Below, piece after piece: positions 51,787 to 59,892 of a DNA stretch of 64,000 bases. Position 1 is the first letter of the stretch. Each line of letters starts with the position of its first letter. Under the pieces are notes generated by a model. That model did not search any database, had not been told where the DNA came from, and saw only the letters and a list, made by a program, of their open reading frames with translations. The position numbers and the translations under genes were made by a program. The DNA is from Leifsonia sp. Root1293 (GTDB lineage: Bacteria; Actinomycetota; Actinomycetes; Actinomycetales; Microbacteriaceae). Location of the stretch: the NCBI RefSeq assembly GCF_001425325.1, contig NZ_LMEH01000002.1, positions 803,248 to 867,247 on the forward strand, read 5' to 3'.

Positions 51787-51848
51787 AAAACAGGATGAGC
51801 CGCCCGATGGCGTCCCTCAGGGGCGCATCGGGCGGCTCATCCTGTTTT
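51787..51848. terminator. Bidirectional intrinsic terminator
   Basis: A perfect 23-bp inverted repeat: AAAACAGGATGAGCCGCCCG and three more bases at 51787-51809, its complement at 51826-51848, with a 16-nt loop. T-runs follow in both directions (TTTT at 51845 on the plus strand, TTTTCTT on the minus strand). It lies between the convergent Clp and EI24 genes; its right arm encodes the last residues of the EI24 protein. Confidence 0.92.
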
Positions 51849-52593
51849 CGGGCTGGGGCGCCGGCGCAGCGTCGAGCGCTTCGCGCGCCAGCATCGTCGA
51901 GCCCGCCACGGCGGCGGGCATGGTGAACACGGCGCCGAGCGGGATGAGGAACAGCAGCTGGGTGGCGACGCCGAAGCCGAGCATCCGGGCGCGGTGCGGG
52001 CGGAGCACGGCGCGGCGCTCGGTCGGAGTGAGGCCGCGCGCCTCGAAGGCACGCGACGTGAGCTCGCGGGCGAGCAGACGGCCGGAGAGGACGACGCCGA
52101 GCACCGGAGCCGCCACGGCGCCGACGACCGGGAGGAAGCCGACGACCACGACGACGAGCGAGGAGAGCACGCCGAGCACTATGAGAGCGGTCGAGTCCCG
52201 GACCGCCTGCCAGACGCCGGCGCCGCGATCGGGGATCTCGCCGCCCAGCTCGAGCTCGACGGAGCGCCAGATGCGCTCGTAGAACGGGTCGCCGATCGCG
52301 AGGGTGAGCGCGGTGAACGTGACCGCGGCCAACAGGCCGGCGGCTCCCAGGGTGATGGCACCGAGGGTGAGGCGCAGCGCCGTCGCCCACGACTCCTCCC
52401 AGGAATCGGCGAAGGGGGTCGCCCAGTCGATGAGCGGCGCCAGGCTGAACCCGAGGGCCACGAGGGCGCCCACGACGAAGACGAAGACGATGAGCGCCGG
52501 CACGAGCCCGAGCAGCATCACGCCCGGGTTGCGGCGCCAGACACCGAAACCGCGCAGCAACAGGGCAACGCCCGACAGGAATCCGCTCAGCAC
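51817..52593 (-). CDS. EI24-domain integral membrane protein (CysZ-like)
   Basis: A 258-residue protein with about four to six membrane helices: GVALLLRGFGVWRRNPGVML, LVPALIVFVFVVGALVALGF, ITLGAAGLLAAVTFTALTLA and GDPFYERIWRSVELELGGEI, then VLSSLVVVVVGFLPVVGAVA and MLGFGVATQLLFLIPLGAVF. The pattern and GDPFYE fit the EI24/CysZ family, some of which move sulfate. TAGGCT lies 7 nt before GTG 52593, supporting this start; an ATG at 52647 would add 18 basic residues. The C terminus overlaps the terminator. Confidence 0.85.
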   Translation of the reverse strand: MLSGFLSGVALLLRGFGVWRRNPGVMLLGLVPALIVFVFVVGALVALGFSLAPLIDWATPFADSWEESWATALRLTLGAITLGAAGLLAAVTFTALTLAIGDPFYERIWRSVELELGGEIPDRGAGVWQAVRDSTALIVLGVLSSLVVVVVGFLPVVGAVAAPVLGVVLSGRLLARELTSRAFEARGLTPTERRAVLRPHRARMLGFGVATQLLFLIPLGAVFTMPAAVAGSTMLAREALDAAPAPQPENRMSRPMRP

Positions 52594-52662
52594 GCCGCTC
52601 AGCCTAGGTGGCGCAGCACGGCCGCGCCGTGGGCTTGACGGCGGCATCCCGCGCGGTCGGTG

Positions 52663-53307
52663 TCAGCGTCGGTGCTCGTACTCCCAGATCGCGAGCTCGA
52701 CGCGGTTGCGCACCTCCAGCTTCAGCATGAGGCTCGCGATATGCGTCTTGACCGTGCTCAGCGAGATGTGCAGCTCCCGGCCGATCTCGGCATTGCCGAG
52801 ACCGCGGGCGACGGCGCCCAGCACCGCCTGCTCGCGATCGGTGATGGGGCTCGCCGGCTCGGTCGCCCAAGCCCGGGTCGTCGGAGCGAAGGTCTCGAGG
52901 AGGCGCACGGTGACGTTCGGGTCGATGAGGGCGTCGCCGCGGGCGGCGGCATGCACGGCCTCGGCGAGGAGGACGGGTCCGGCGTTCTTGAGCAGGAACC
53001 CGCGGGCGCCGGCCCGGAGCGCGGCGTAGACGTACTCGTCGAGGTCGAAGGTCGTGACCACCACGACGGGGATCGGGTCGGCAACGCCCGGTCCGGCGAG
53101 CATCGTGGTCGCCGCGATGCCGTCGAGCACCGGCATCCGGATGTCCATGAGGCAGACGTCGGGCCTGAGCTCCCGCGCGAGCGCCACGGCCTGTGCCCCG
53201 TCGGATGCCTCGGCGACGACCTCGATTCCCGGTTGGGAGTCGAGGATCATGCGCAGGCCCGTGCGCACCAGTTCCTGGTCGTCGGCGATGAGAACGCGCA
53301 CCGTCAT
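52663..53307 (-). CDS. NarL/LuxR-family response regulator
   Basis: A 214-residue response regulator. The receiver domain (about 1-120) starts MTVRVLIADDQELVRTGLRM with the phospho-acceptor D55 in DVCLMDIRMP, followed by VVVVTTFDLDEYVYAALRAG and GFLLKN. The LuxR-type HTH (about 150-214) has ITDREQAVLGAVARGLGNAE and LSTVKTHIASLMLKLEVRNR. ATG 53307 overlaps the kinase stop (ATGA). It is the cognate partner of the upstream kinase. Confidence 0.93.
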   Translation of the reverse strand: MTVRVLIADDQELVRTGLRMILDSQPGIEVVAEASDGAQAVALARELRPDVCLMDIRMPVLDGIAATTMLAGPGVADPIPVVVVTTFDLDEYVYAALRAGARGFLLKNAGPVLLAEAVHAAARGDALIDPNVTVRLLETFAPTTRAWATEPASPITDREQAVLGAVARGLGNAEIGRELHISLSTVKTHIASLMLKLEVRNRVELAIWEYEHRR

Positions 53308-54434
53308 GCCGACCACCCCGCCCGGGGAAGAACGGCCTCCACGGCCCAGCCGCCGCCGGGCAGAGGACCGGCCTCGCAGGTGCCGCCGAGCAACGCGGCG
53401 CGCTCTGCCATGCCGGTCATCCCGTATCCGGGCACCGCTGGCGCCGCCCCGATGCCGTCGTCGCGCACCTCGAGCCGGATCCCGGAGGCATCGATGGACA
53501 CGTCGACGTCGAGCCTGGTGGCGCCGACCGCGTGCCGACGGGCGTTCGTGACGGCCTCCTGCGCGATGCGGTACACCGCAGCGCCGATGGCTGGCGGCAC
53601 CGAATCGGCGGGACCCGTGGTGTGCACGGCGAGGGCGGGGCCGTCTCCGTCGACGTGCGCCAGCCGCGACAACTCGTCGAGGCCGGCGACGGGGACGAGG
53701 TCGACGGCATCGTCGTGGCGGAGGATCCGCACCATCGACCGCATCTCGTCGAGCGTGCGAGAGGCCTCGCCCTCGATCACCCTGAGCACTCCGACGGCCG
53801 CTGCGGGGTCGATGGCGGCGACCGCGAGTCCGCCCTGCGCCTGGATGGCGATCGCAGACACGTGGTGGGCGACAGTGTCGTGCAGGTCGCGGGCGAGTCG
53901 TTCCCGCTCGAGCGATCGCATCCGGTCGAACTCGCGAGCCCGGGCCGATGCCCGCAGCCTGAACGCCAGCCCCAGTGTGCTCGTCGTGACGACGACGGCG
54001 ATCGACCCGATCACATCAGACACGGTCGGTGGCTCGAACAGGAACGATGAGAGGATGCCCGCCACGAGGAGCAGTCCGCCGAGAACCATGGCCCGCCCGC
54101 TGCCCCAGCGCATCACGGCGTAGACGAGGATGAGGAAGTACGCCGTCGTGAACAGTTGGGGTTCGCCGTTGGTGACGAGGCTCCAGACAGTGCCGGTTCC
54201 GAACGCGACCGCGAGCATGCCGAGCGGATGCCGCCGCCGCCAGAGCAGCGTCGGAACCAGGACGACGAGCGCGATGGCCCACACCCAGCCCGCGGTGACC
54301 TCGCGGCGGAGCGCTGCCTCGACGAGCGCGAGCGGCGGGAGGATCGCCACGAGCACCCAGTCCCGCCACACCCGGAGCGGCGGAGGTGGGTATGCCGCCG
54401 GCTCCTGCCAGAGCGCGCGGACAGGGCTGGTCAT
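53304..54434 (-). CDS. Sensor histidine kinase (HisKA_3)
   Basis: A 376-residue kinase with about five membrane helices (about 25-40, 48-66, 70-87, 95-130, 140-158), a dimerisation domain with the phosphorylated histidine H185 in LARDLHDTVAHHVSAIAIQA, and an HATPase region (AVYRIAQEAVTNARRHAVGA, VRDDGIGAAPAVPGYGMTGM). Short extracellular loops imply sensing within the membrane. TATCCT lies 6 nt before the ATG and overlaps the stop of the DUF2306 gene 5 bp upstream. It is followed by its response regulator. Confidence 0.93.
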   Translation of the reverse strand: MTSPVRALWQEPAAYPPPPLRVWRDWVLVAILPPLALVEAALRREVTAGWVWAIALVVLVPTLLWRRRHPLGMLAVAFGTGTVWSLVTNGEPQLFTTAYFLILVYAVMRWGSGRAMVLGGLLLVAGILSSFLFEPPTVSDVIGSIAVVVTTSTLGLAFRLRASARAREFDRMRSLERERLARDLHDTVAHHVSAIAIQAQGGLAVAAIDPAAAVGVLRVIEGEASRTLDEMRSMVRILRHDDAVDLVPVAGLDELSRLAHVDGDGPALAVHTTGPADSVPPAIGAAVYRIAQEAVTNARRHAVGATRLDVDVSIDASGIRLEVRDDGIGAAPAVPGYGMTGMAERAALLGGTCEAGPLPGGGWAVEAVLPRAGWSA

Positions 54435-54438
54435 GCCC

Positions 54439-55152
54439 TCAGGATAGAGGGGTCGTGAGCGGCGTGGATCGGCCGAAGGTACGGGCTCGCCCGCCGCCAG
54501 TGAGTGCACGACGCCGGATCACGACCTCGGCCACGGCGAGGTTGATGGCCCATCCGGCGCCCATGAGCAGCGAGTACGCCAGCTGATCGGGCTCGCCGAG
54601 CAGCAGCGTCCACGGGAGGAAGACGAAGACCTGGGTCCCGGCCCCGAGGCCGATGGCGTAGGCCCTGGTCATCCACGCGCTGTGGGTGCGCACGTCCCCG
54701 CGACGGATCGCGAGGACCGCGTAGACGATCGCCCCGACCATCGCGACGGCGAGCACCACCCGGAGAACGAACAGGATCGGCCCGTAATTCGCCGGCATCG
54801 AGTAGAACAGGGTCATCCACAGCGCGGACAGAGCCGAGAGCACGCCGGCAGGTGCGACGATCCGACCGGCGATGCGATGCCAGCGGCGCCGCCGCAACGA
54901 GGGCGCGAATTGGAGGGCGCCGAGCACCAGGAACACGCTCGAGCTCACGATGTGCACGATCACCGGAACGGGTGAGTCGAAGAAGCGCGCGTTCTCGGCC
55001 GTGACCGCGGCCCCGCTGCCGAGTTGGGAGAGCCGCATCGACCCGGCGAGGATCGGGACGAGGCTGAGGGCGATGAGCCCCGTGGGAGCGAGCCACTCGG
55101 GGCGGCGCCGCGGCAGCGGACGAGTGGCCACGGTGTCGATGGTTTCGGTCAT
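54439..55152 (-). CDS. DUF2306 membrane protein
   Basis: A 237-residue protein with six or seven membrane helices: LAPTGLIALSLVPILAGSMR, PVPVIVHIVSSSVFLVLGAL, FAPSLRRRRWHRIAGRIVAP, LWMTLFYSMPANYGPILFVL, VGAIVYAVLAIRRGDVRTHS and MTRAYAIGLGAGTQVFVFLP. The HxxxGRI and RxHSxWM motifs are typical of DUF2306, a family with histidines that might bind haem. Its stop is 5 bp before the two-component kinase. They may be an operon, with the membrane protein as sensor partner or target. Confidence 0.82.
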   Translation of the reverse strand: MTETIDTVATRPLPRRRPEWLAPTGLIALSLVPILAGSMRLSQLGSGAAVTAENARFFDSPVPVIVHIVSSSVFLVLGALQFAPSLRRRRWHRIAGRIVAPAGVLSALSALWMTLFYSMPANYGPILFVLRVVLAVAMVGAIVYAVLAIRRGDVRTHSAWMTRAYAIGLGAGTQVFVFLPWTLLLGEPDQLAYSLLMGAGWAINLAVAEVVIRRRALTGGGRARTFGRSTPLTTPLS

Positions 55153-55411
55153 GGCTCGATCGTCGCGCCCTGCGGTTCTCGGCCGCATCGGCCGGCTGGT
55201 CGGATCGGCTCGTCCCTTCGGCCGACCCCGGGCCGCGTCTGGCGCGAGCTGAGATCGCGGTTACAAGCGTGTGAACCCACCCGGCGCGGCCGGAACCGAT
55301 CGTTCCGCGAATCCCCGGAACCTGCTTGGATGAGCGTGATGGCCGCCCGCGGCGGCACCCGGCGGCGTGCCGGCCCGGTCGCGGCCGAGCCTCCGGACGA
55401 AAGGCGAAGCA

Positions 55412-55582
55412 ATGGACGACCTGAACGGATCTGCGACCGAACGGATGCAGCAGCTCGCACTGATCGAACCGAACGACCTCGACCCCACGTGGCTGCGCGC
55501 TCAACTCGATGGCGCCCTCATGGCATGGCAGGGCACAGAAGACGAGCTTCGCCTGCTGAGGGAAGGGAGAGAGGACTACTGA
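55412..55582 (+). CDS. Small acidic protein upstream of DyP peroxidase
   Basis: A 56-residue protein: MDDLNGSATERMQQLALIEP, NDLDPTWLRAQLDGALMAWQ and GTEDELRLLREGREDY. It is acidic and likely helical. Codon use fits coding DNA and AAAGGCGAAGC precedes the ATG. Its last codons carry GAGAGG, which is the only ribosome-binding-like sequence for the peroxidase gene, so translation may be coupled. No family is recognised. Confidence 0.6.
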   Translation: MDDLNGSATERMQQLALIEPNDLDPTWLRAQLDGALMAWQGTEDELRLLREGREDY

Positions 55583-55593
55583 GCCACGCGACC

Positions 55594-56565
55594 GTGACCG
55601 AACCCTCCGGCGATCGTGTTCCGATCGAGGCCCAGAGCGTGCTCGCACCGCTCACGCGCTCGGCCATTTTCCTCGTCGTCACCATCCGCGACGGGGATGC
55701 CGCAGCCGACGTGGCGCGCGACGCCGTCACCGGCATCGCCGACCTGGTGAAGAGCGTCGGCTTCCGCGACCTCGACGCCAAGCTCAGTTGCGTGGTCGGC
55801 ATCGGAGCCGCCGCCTGGCCGAGACTCAGCAGCTCTCCGCCGCCGGCTCAATTGCGCCCGTTCACGCCCATCGCCGGGCCGGTGCACACAGCGGTCTCCA
55901 CCCCAGGTGACCTGTTCTTCCACATCCGCGCCGATCGGTTCGACCTGTGCTTCGAATTCGAGCGCCTGCTGCTGGCGGCACTCGACGGGGGCGTCGACGT
56001 GGCCGATGAGGTGACGGGGTTCCGGTACTTCGACGCCAGGGACCTGCTCGGCTTCGTCGACGGCACGGCCAACCCCGTCGGCGGCGAGCTTCTCGACGAC
56101 GTCATCATCGGGGACGAGGATGCCGGCTACAGCGGCGGCAGCTACGTGACCGTGCAGAAGTACGTGCACGACATGGCCGGCTGGCGGGGTCTCTCGACCG
56201 AGCAGCAGGAGGCGATCATGGGGCGCACCAAGGCCGACAACGTCGAGCTCGACGATGCGCCGGCCGGCACCCAATCCGCTCACAAGACGCTCGCGACCAT
56301 CACGGACCCCGACGGCACCGAGCACGGCATCCTGCGCGACAACATGCCGTTCGGGCAGCCCGGTGCCGGCGAGTTCGGCACCTACTTCACCGGCTACGCC
56401 CGGTCTCCGCAGACCATCGATCGCATGCTCCGGCGCATGTTCATCGGGTTCCCGGCCGGTGCCTACGACCGCCTGCTCGACTTCTCCACTGCGCTCACGG
56501 GCTCCACCTACTTCGTGCCGAGCCGGCCGGTGCTCGATGCGCTCGCCGTCGAGCCGGTCGGCTGA
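55594..56565 (+). CDS. DyP-type heme peroxidase
   Basis: A 323-residue dye-decolorizing peroxidase. GFVDGTANP (153-161) contains the distal catalytic aspartate D156 of the GxxDG motif, SYVTVQKYVHDMAGW follows, SAHKTLA carries the likely proximal heme ligand H230, and ILRDNMPFGQ plus GEFGTYFTGYARSP complete the site. It has no Tat signal and no encapsulin-loading tail, so it is probably cytosolic. The GTG at 55594 is used, but a CTG at 55579 overlapping the upstream stop (CTGA) with GAGAGG before it is a possible non-canonical start. Confidence 0.88.
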   Translation: MTEPSGDRVPIEAQSVLAPLTRSAIFLVVTIRDGDAAADVARDAVTGIADLVKSVGFRDLDAKLSCVVGIGAAAWPRLSSSPPPAQLRPFTPIAGPVHTAVSTPGDLFFHIRADRFDLCFEFERLLLAALDGGVDVADEVTGFRYFDARDLLGFVDGTANPVGGELLDDVIIGDEDAGYSGGSYVTVQKYVHDMAGWRGLSTEQQEAIMGRTKADNVELDDAPAGTQSAHKTLATITDPDGTEHGILRDNMPFGQPGAGEFGTYFTGYARSPQTIDRMLRRMFIGFPAGAYDRLLDFSTALTGSTYFVPSRPVLDALAVEPVG

Positions 56566-56595
56566 CCAGCCCTGACCAGCACAGACCAGCTCAGC

Positions 56596-57168
56596 TCAGC
56601 TCAGGTCGAGCCGCATGATCACGCGCGGGAAGCCGTTCAGCACGCTCGTGGTGTCTGCTGCCTTGCGGAACCCCGCCCTCTCGAACAGTGAGCGGGTGCC
56701 GACGTAGGCCATGGTGAGATCGACCTTCTCGCCCCCGTTGTCGACGGGGTAGCCCTCGATCGCAGGCGCGCCGTGGTCGCGCGCGAACGCCACGGCGCCG
56801 TCGAGGAGGGTGTGGGAGACCCCATGCCCTCGGTGCCCGGGGCGCACCCGGATGCACCACACCGACCAGACGTCGAGGTCGTCGACGTGCGGGATCCTGC
56901 GGTTGGTGGCGAAGGTCGTGTCTGCCCGGGGGTGCACGCCGGCCCAGCCGACGACCTCCTCGTCGTCGTAGGCGAGGACTCCCGGCGGCGGATCCTCGCG
57001 GCAGAGCCCGTTCACGCGCTCACCGCGTGCGGTGCCGGAAAGGGCGAGGTTCTCCTTCGAGGGGATGCGATAGCTCAGGCACCAGCACACATTGGCGTCG
57101 GGGCGCTTCGGGCCCACCATGGTGCGCACATCGGCGAACCGGGTGGCCGGTCGCACGTCGATCGCCAC
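56596..57168 (-). CDS. GNAT-family N-acetyltransferase
   Basis: A 190-residue GNAT acetyltransferase. VDDLDVWSVWCIRVRPGHRG and HGVSHTLLDGAVAFARDHGA include the acetyl-CoA pyrophosphate loop (RPGHRGHGV). LFERAGFRKAADTTSV is the C-terminal part. The N-terminal CWCLSYR segment is seen in a subgroup of such proteins. GTG 57168 begins 10 bp after the stop of the DHFR-like gene, so the two are cotranscribed. The substrate is unknown. Confidence 0.85.
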   Translation of the reverse strand: MAIDVRPATRFADVRTMVGPKRPDANVCWCLSYRIPSKENLALSGTARGERVNGLCREDPPPGVLAYDDEEVVGWAGVHPRADTTFATNRRIPHVDDLDVWSVWCIRVRPGHRGHGVSHTLLDGAVAFARDHGAPAIEGYPVDNGGEKVDLTMAYVGTRSLFERAGFRKAADTTSVLNGFPRVIMRLDLS

Positions 57169-57178
57169 GGCGCCGGGC

Positions 57179-57772
57179 CTACATGTCCTCGAGCTCGACC
57201 TCGCCGGCACGCTCGTAGACGAGCGAGACGCCGCCCTTGGGGAAGGTGCGAGCGGGCTCTCTCAGCCGGAAGGTCGCCGGGATGGTGCCGTCGTCGAACA
57301 GGCGCTTGCCCTGACCCAGGGTGAGCGGATACAGGTAGAGGTGGAGGCGATCGAGCACGTCCTCGGCGAGGAGCGACCGGATGAGGGCGCCACTGCCGAA
57401 CATGTGCACCTCGTCGTAGTCGTCTCGGAGACGCCCGGCGGCAGCGGCATCCGGGAGCACCGTCGTTCCCTCCCAGGTGGGATCGGTCAGAGTGCTCGAG
57501 ACGACGAACTTGGGCACGCGATTCAGCACGCCGCCGATGTCGTCGCTCTGGCGGGGCCAGTACTCGGCGAAGATGTCGTAGGTCCTGCGGCCGAGAAGCA
57601 GGGCGTCGATGCGCTCGATCTCGGCGCCGATGGCCGCACCGGCCTCGTCGTCGGACACCGGCGCCTGCCAGCCGCCGAACCGGAAGCCGTCCGAGGTGTC
57701 CTCATCCGCTCCGCCGGGACCCTGGTAGACCCCGTCGAGGGTGATGAACATGTTCGCAACGATGATGCCCAC
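57179..57772 (-). CDS. Dihydrofolate reductase family protein
   Basis: A 197-residue RibD C-terminal-like reductase. It begins MGIIVANMFITLDGVYQGPG, a typical opening for this family. LLLGRRTYDIFAEYWPRQSD, PKFVVSSTLTDPTWEGTTVL, EVHMFGSGALIRSLLAEDVL and LHLYLYPLTLGQGKRLFDDG follow. GGAAGGAC precedes the GTG start. It is divergent from the SDR-like gene by 185 bp and precedes a GNAT gene. A second family member is at 70-612. Confidence 0.87.
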   Translation of the reverse strand: MGIIVANMFITLDGVYQGPGGADEDTSDGFRFGGWQAPVSDDEAGAAIGAEIERIDALLLGRRTYDIFAEYWPRQSDDIGGVLNRVPKFVVSSTLTDPTWEGTTVLPDAAAAGRLRDDYDEVHMFGSGALIRSLLAEDVLDRLHLYLYPLTLGQGKRLFDDGTIPATFRLREPARTFPKGGVSLVYERAGEVELEDM

Positions 57773-57924
57773 GGATGCGTCCTTCCGTCGTCGCCGGAGC
57801 CTCGTGCGCCGGCGCACCGTTCCATCCTCGATCAGCACGGCCGCGGCTGTCCAGCCCTCCAGCACCGGTCTCGTGTGCCATTCCTCGCCCGCATTCCTTG
57901 ACGTGCGGCGGGATGCCGGAGTAT

Positions 57925-57944
57925 ATTCACCCAAAAGGGTGAAT
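57925..57944. promoter_or_regulatory. Perfect inverted repeat over the SDR-like gene promoter
   Basis: ATTCACCC-AAAA-GGGTGAAT is a perfect 8-bp inverted repeat lying 14 bp before the start codon. It overlaps a -10-like TATATT (57922-57927). No regulator is encoded immediately next to it, so the DNA-binding protein is unknown. Confidence 0.65.
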
Positions 57945-57957
57945 GAAAGGACGTCGC

Positions 57958-58752
57958 ATGTTGCTGGAGGGCAAGGTCGCCGTGATCCACGGCGGCGGGG
58001 GATCGATCGGTTCCGCCGCGGCGCGGGTCTTCGCCCGAGAGGGCGCGCAAGTCTTCCTCGCGGGGCGCAGCCTCCCTCGGCTGGAGGCTGCGGCATCCTC
58101 GATCCGAGCCGATAGGGGTTCGGTCGAGATCGCCGTGGTGGACGCCATGGACCAGGCCGCGGTCGACGACCATGTCGATGCCGTCGTCCGGGCGCAGGGC
58201 GGCATCGACGTGGCTCTGAACGCCGTGGGATTCGACCACGTGCAGGGGCTCGCCATCGGCGACGCGGCGCTCGCCGACTACCTGCATCCGATCACGGGAT
58301 ACCTGCAGACCAACTTCGTCACGGCGAAGGCGGCCGCGCGGCACATGGCGTCGCAGGGGAGCGGCGTGATCCTGACGATCTCCACGCCGGGCGCACGGCT
58401 CACGGGGCCGGGCCTCATCGGGAACGCCGCCCAGAGCGCCGGGCTCGAGGGCTTCTCCAGGGCGCTCGCCGGTGAACTCGGTCCGGCCGGAGTGCGGGTG
58501 GTGTGCGTGCGCCCGAATGCGTTGCTCGACGCCATCGGCACCTCGTACACCGGGGAGATGTTCGGCCGCATCGCAGCACTGACTGCCACGCCCCGAGCCG
58601 AATGGCTGGCCGGGCTGGCAGGGAACACCCTCCTCGACAGGCTGCCGCTGCTGGACGAGGTCGCCGAGTACCTGGCATTCGCAGCCTCAGATCGTGCGCG
58701 CTCCATGACAGGGGTCATCGCCAACCTCACGGCCGGGATGATCGTCGACTAG
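57958..58752 (+). CDS. SDR-fold protein lacking the YxxxK motif
   Basis: A 264-residue protein with a short-chain dehydrogenase fold: VAVIHGGGGSIGSAAARVFA (glycine-rich NAD(P) loop), VALNAVGFDHV, ILTISTPGARL and RVVCVRPNALLDAIGT. Where a classical SDR has YxxxK, this one has N156-A-A-Q-S160, so the catalytic Tyr and Lys are missing. It may bind nucleotide without oxidoreduction or use other residues. ATG 57958 follows GAAAGGA. Its stop overlaps the LacI stop by 4 bp. Confidence 0.85.
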   Translation: MLLEGKVAVIHGGGGSIGSAAARVFAREGAQVFLAGRSLPRLEAAASSIRADRGSVEIAVVDAMDQAAVDDHVDAVVRAQGGIDVALNAVGFDHVQGLAIGDAALADYLHPITGYLQTNFVTAKAAARHMASQGSGVILTISTPGARLTGPGLIGNAAQSAGLEGFSRALAGELGPAGVRVVCVRPNALLDAIGTSYTGEMFGRIAALTATPRAEWLAGLAGNTLLDRLPLLDEVAEYLAFAASDRARSMTGVIANLTAGMIVD

Positions 58753-59804
58753 CGCGACCGTGGTGGCCCGACCGGGCCGGTGCTGGCGCGCACGACGAGC
58801 TCGGTCTGCACCCTCACCGTGAGGTCCTCCGGCAGGACGCCGTCGATCTCGTCGAGCAGCTGGCTGACACTCAGCCGGCCCACCTCGTCGAAGTGCTGGT
58901 GCACCGTGGTGAGGGGCGGCCAGAAGCTGCCCGCCTCCTCCATGTCGTCGAAGCCGACGACGCTCACCTGGCCTGGCACGGCGACGCCGCGCTCGTGCAG
59001 GGCGCGGATGACGCCGAGCGCCATCTGATCGTTGGCGGCGAAGATGGCGGTCACCTCCGGATCGTCGGCGAGGTCGAGCCCGGCCCTGTAGCCGGCATCC
59101 GTCGACCAGTCGCCCACGATCACCTCGGGAACGGCTGCCCCGCGAGCGCGGAGGGTCTCGGCCCACGAGTCCCGACGCCGCCCCGCCGAGAAGGAGCCCA
59201 GTGGGCCGGAGATGTGCTGGACGGTCCGGTGGCCGAGGTCGAGCAGGTGCTCCGTGGCGATGCGGGCGCCCTGCGCCTGGTCGGTGTCGACGACCGGGTA
59301 GGGGTAGCGGGCGCTGGAGTCGACGACGACGACGGGCAGTCCGGGCGGAAGCGTGATGTCGGCATCGTCGAGCAGGTGGGCCTCGATGATGATGATGATC
59401 CCGTCGACGGCCTGCTCACTGAGGCGGCCGAAGGCGACGGACACCTCGCCCTGGGTCAGGTGCTGCACGGGGAGGAGGGTGATCGAGTAGCCGGCGGATG
59501 CCGCGGTGACGGCGATGGCGTCGAGGGTGCGCATGTTGCCGTACGACGACAGGGTGAACATGATCACGCCGATGGTGCGGAAGCGGCCGGAGCGGAGCGC
59601 CCTGGCGGCGCTGTTCGGCCTGTAGCCGAGCTTCTGCATCGCCTCGAGCACGCGCCGGCGCGTCTCGGCGTCGACGTTGGGGCGCCCTGTCGACACCCGC
59701 GACACCGTCTGGCCAGACACCCCGGCCTCGCGGGCGACGTCGGCCATCGACGGGCCGCGTCGTCGGGTCGCCTCGACGGCGCCGGTCTCATCGGTGGCCG
59801 TCAT
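58749..59804 (-). CDS. LacI-family transcriptional regulator of a sugar operon
   Basis: A 351-residue LacI protein. The HTH is at about 18-65 (MADVAREAGVSGQTVSRVST, GRPNVDAETRRRVLEAMQKL) and a periplasmic-binding-protein-like sensor domain follows (IGVIMFTLSSYGNMRTLDAI, VDGIIIIIEAHLL, AIFAANDQMALGVIRALHER, VSVVGFDDMEEAGSFWPPLT). AGGAG precedes the ATG. It is divergent from an ABC sugar transporter and probably represses it through two operators in the gap. Confidence 0.93.
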   Translation of the reverse strand: MTATDETGAVEATRRRGPSMADVAREAGVSGQTVSRVSTGRPNVDAETRRRVLEAMQKLGYRPNSAARALRSGRFRTIGVIMFTLSSYGNMRTLDAIAVTAASAGYSITLLPVQHLTQGEVSVAFGRLSEQAVDGIIIIIEAHLLDDADITLPPGLPVVVVDSSARYPYPVVDTDQAQGARIATEHLLDLGHRTVQHISGPLGSFSAGRRRDSWAETLRARGAAVPEVIVGDWSTDAGYRAGLDLADDPEVTAIFAANDQMALGVIRALHERGVAVPGQVSVVGFDDMEEAGSFWPPLTTVHQHFDEVGRLSVSQLLDEIDGVLPEDLTVRVQTELVVRASTGPVGPPRSR

Positions 59805-59817
59805 TGGTCTCCTTTGT

Positions 59818-59835
59818 GATGGTTACGTCAACATG
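59818..59835. promoter_or_regulatory. LacI operator 1
   Basis: GATGGTTACGTCAACATG is a near palindrome around a central CG, as expected for LacI-family sites. It lies 14 bp before the lacI-type start codon and 36 bp (centre to centre) from a second copy. Confidence 0.75.
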
Positions 59836-59853
59836 CTACTGTTCCCAGCACCA

Positions 59854-59871
59854 CATGTTGACGTAAACATG
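59854..59871. promoter_or_regulatory. LacI operator 2
   Basis: CATGTTGACGTAAACATG is an 18-bp palindrome with one mismatched pair. It lies 22 bp before the ABC permease start. With operator 1 it covers the whole divergent promoter region, consistent with joint control of regulator and transporter. Confidence 0.8.
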
Positions 59872-59892
59872 GGTTCTCCACGAAAGAGTGAA

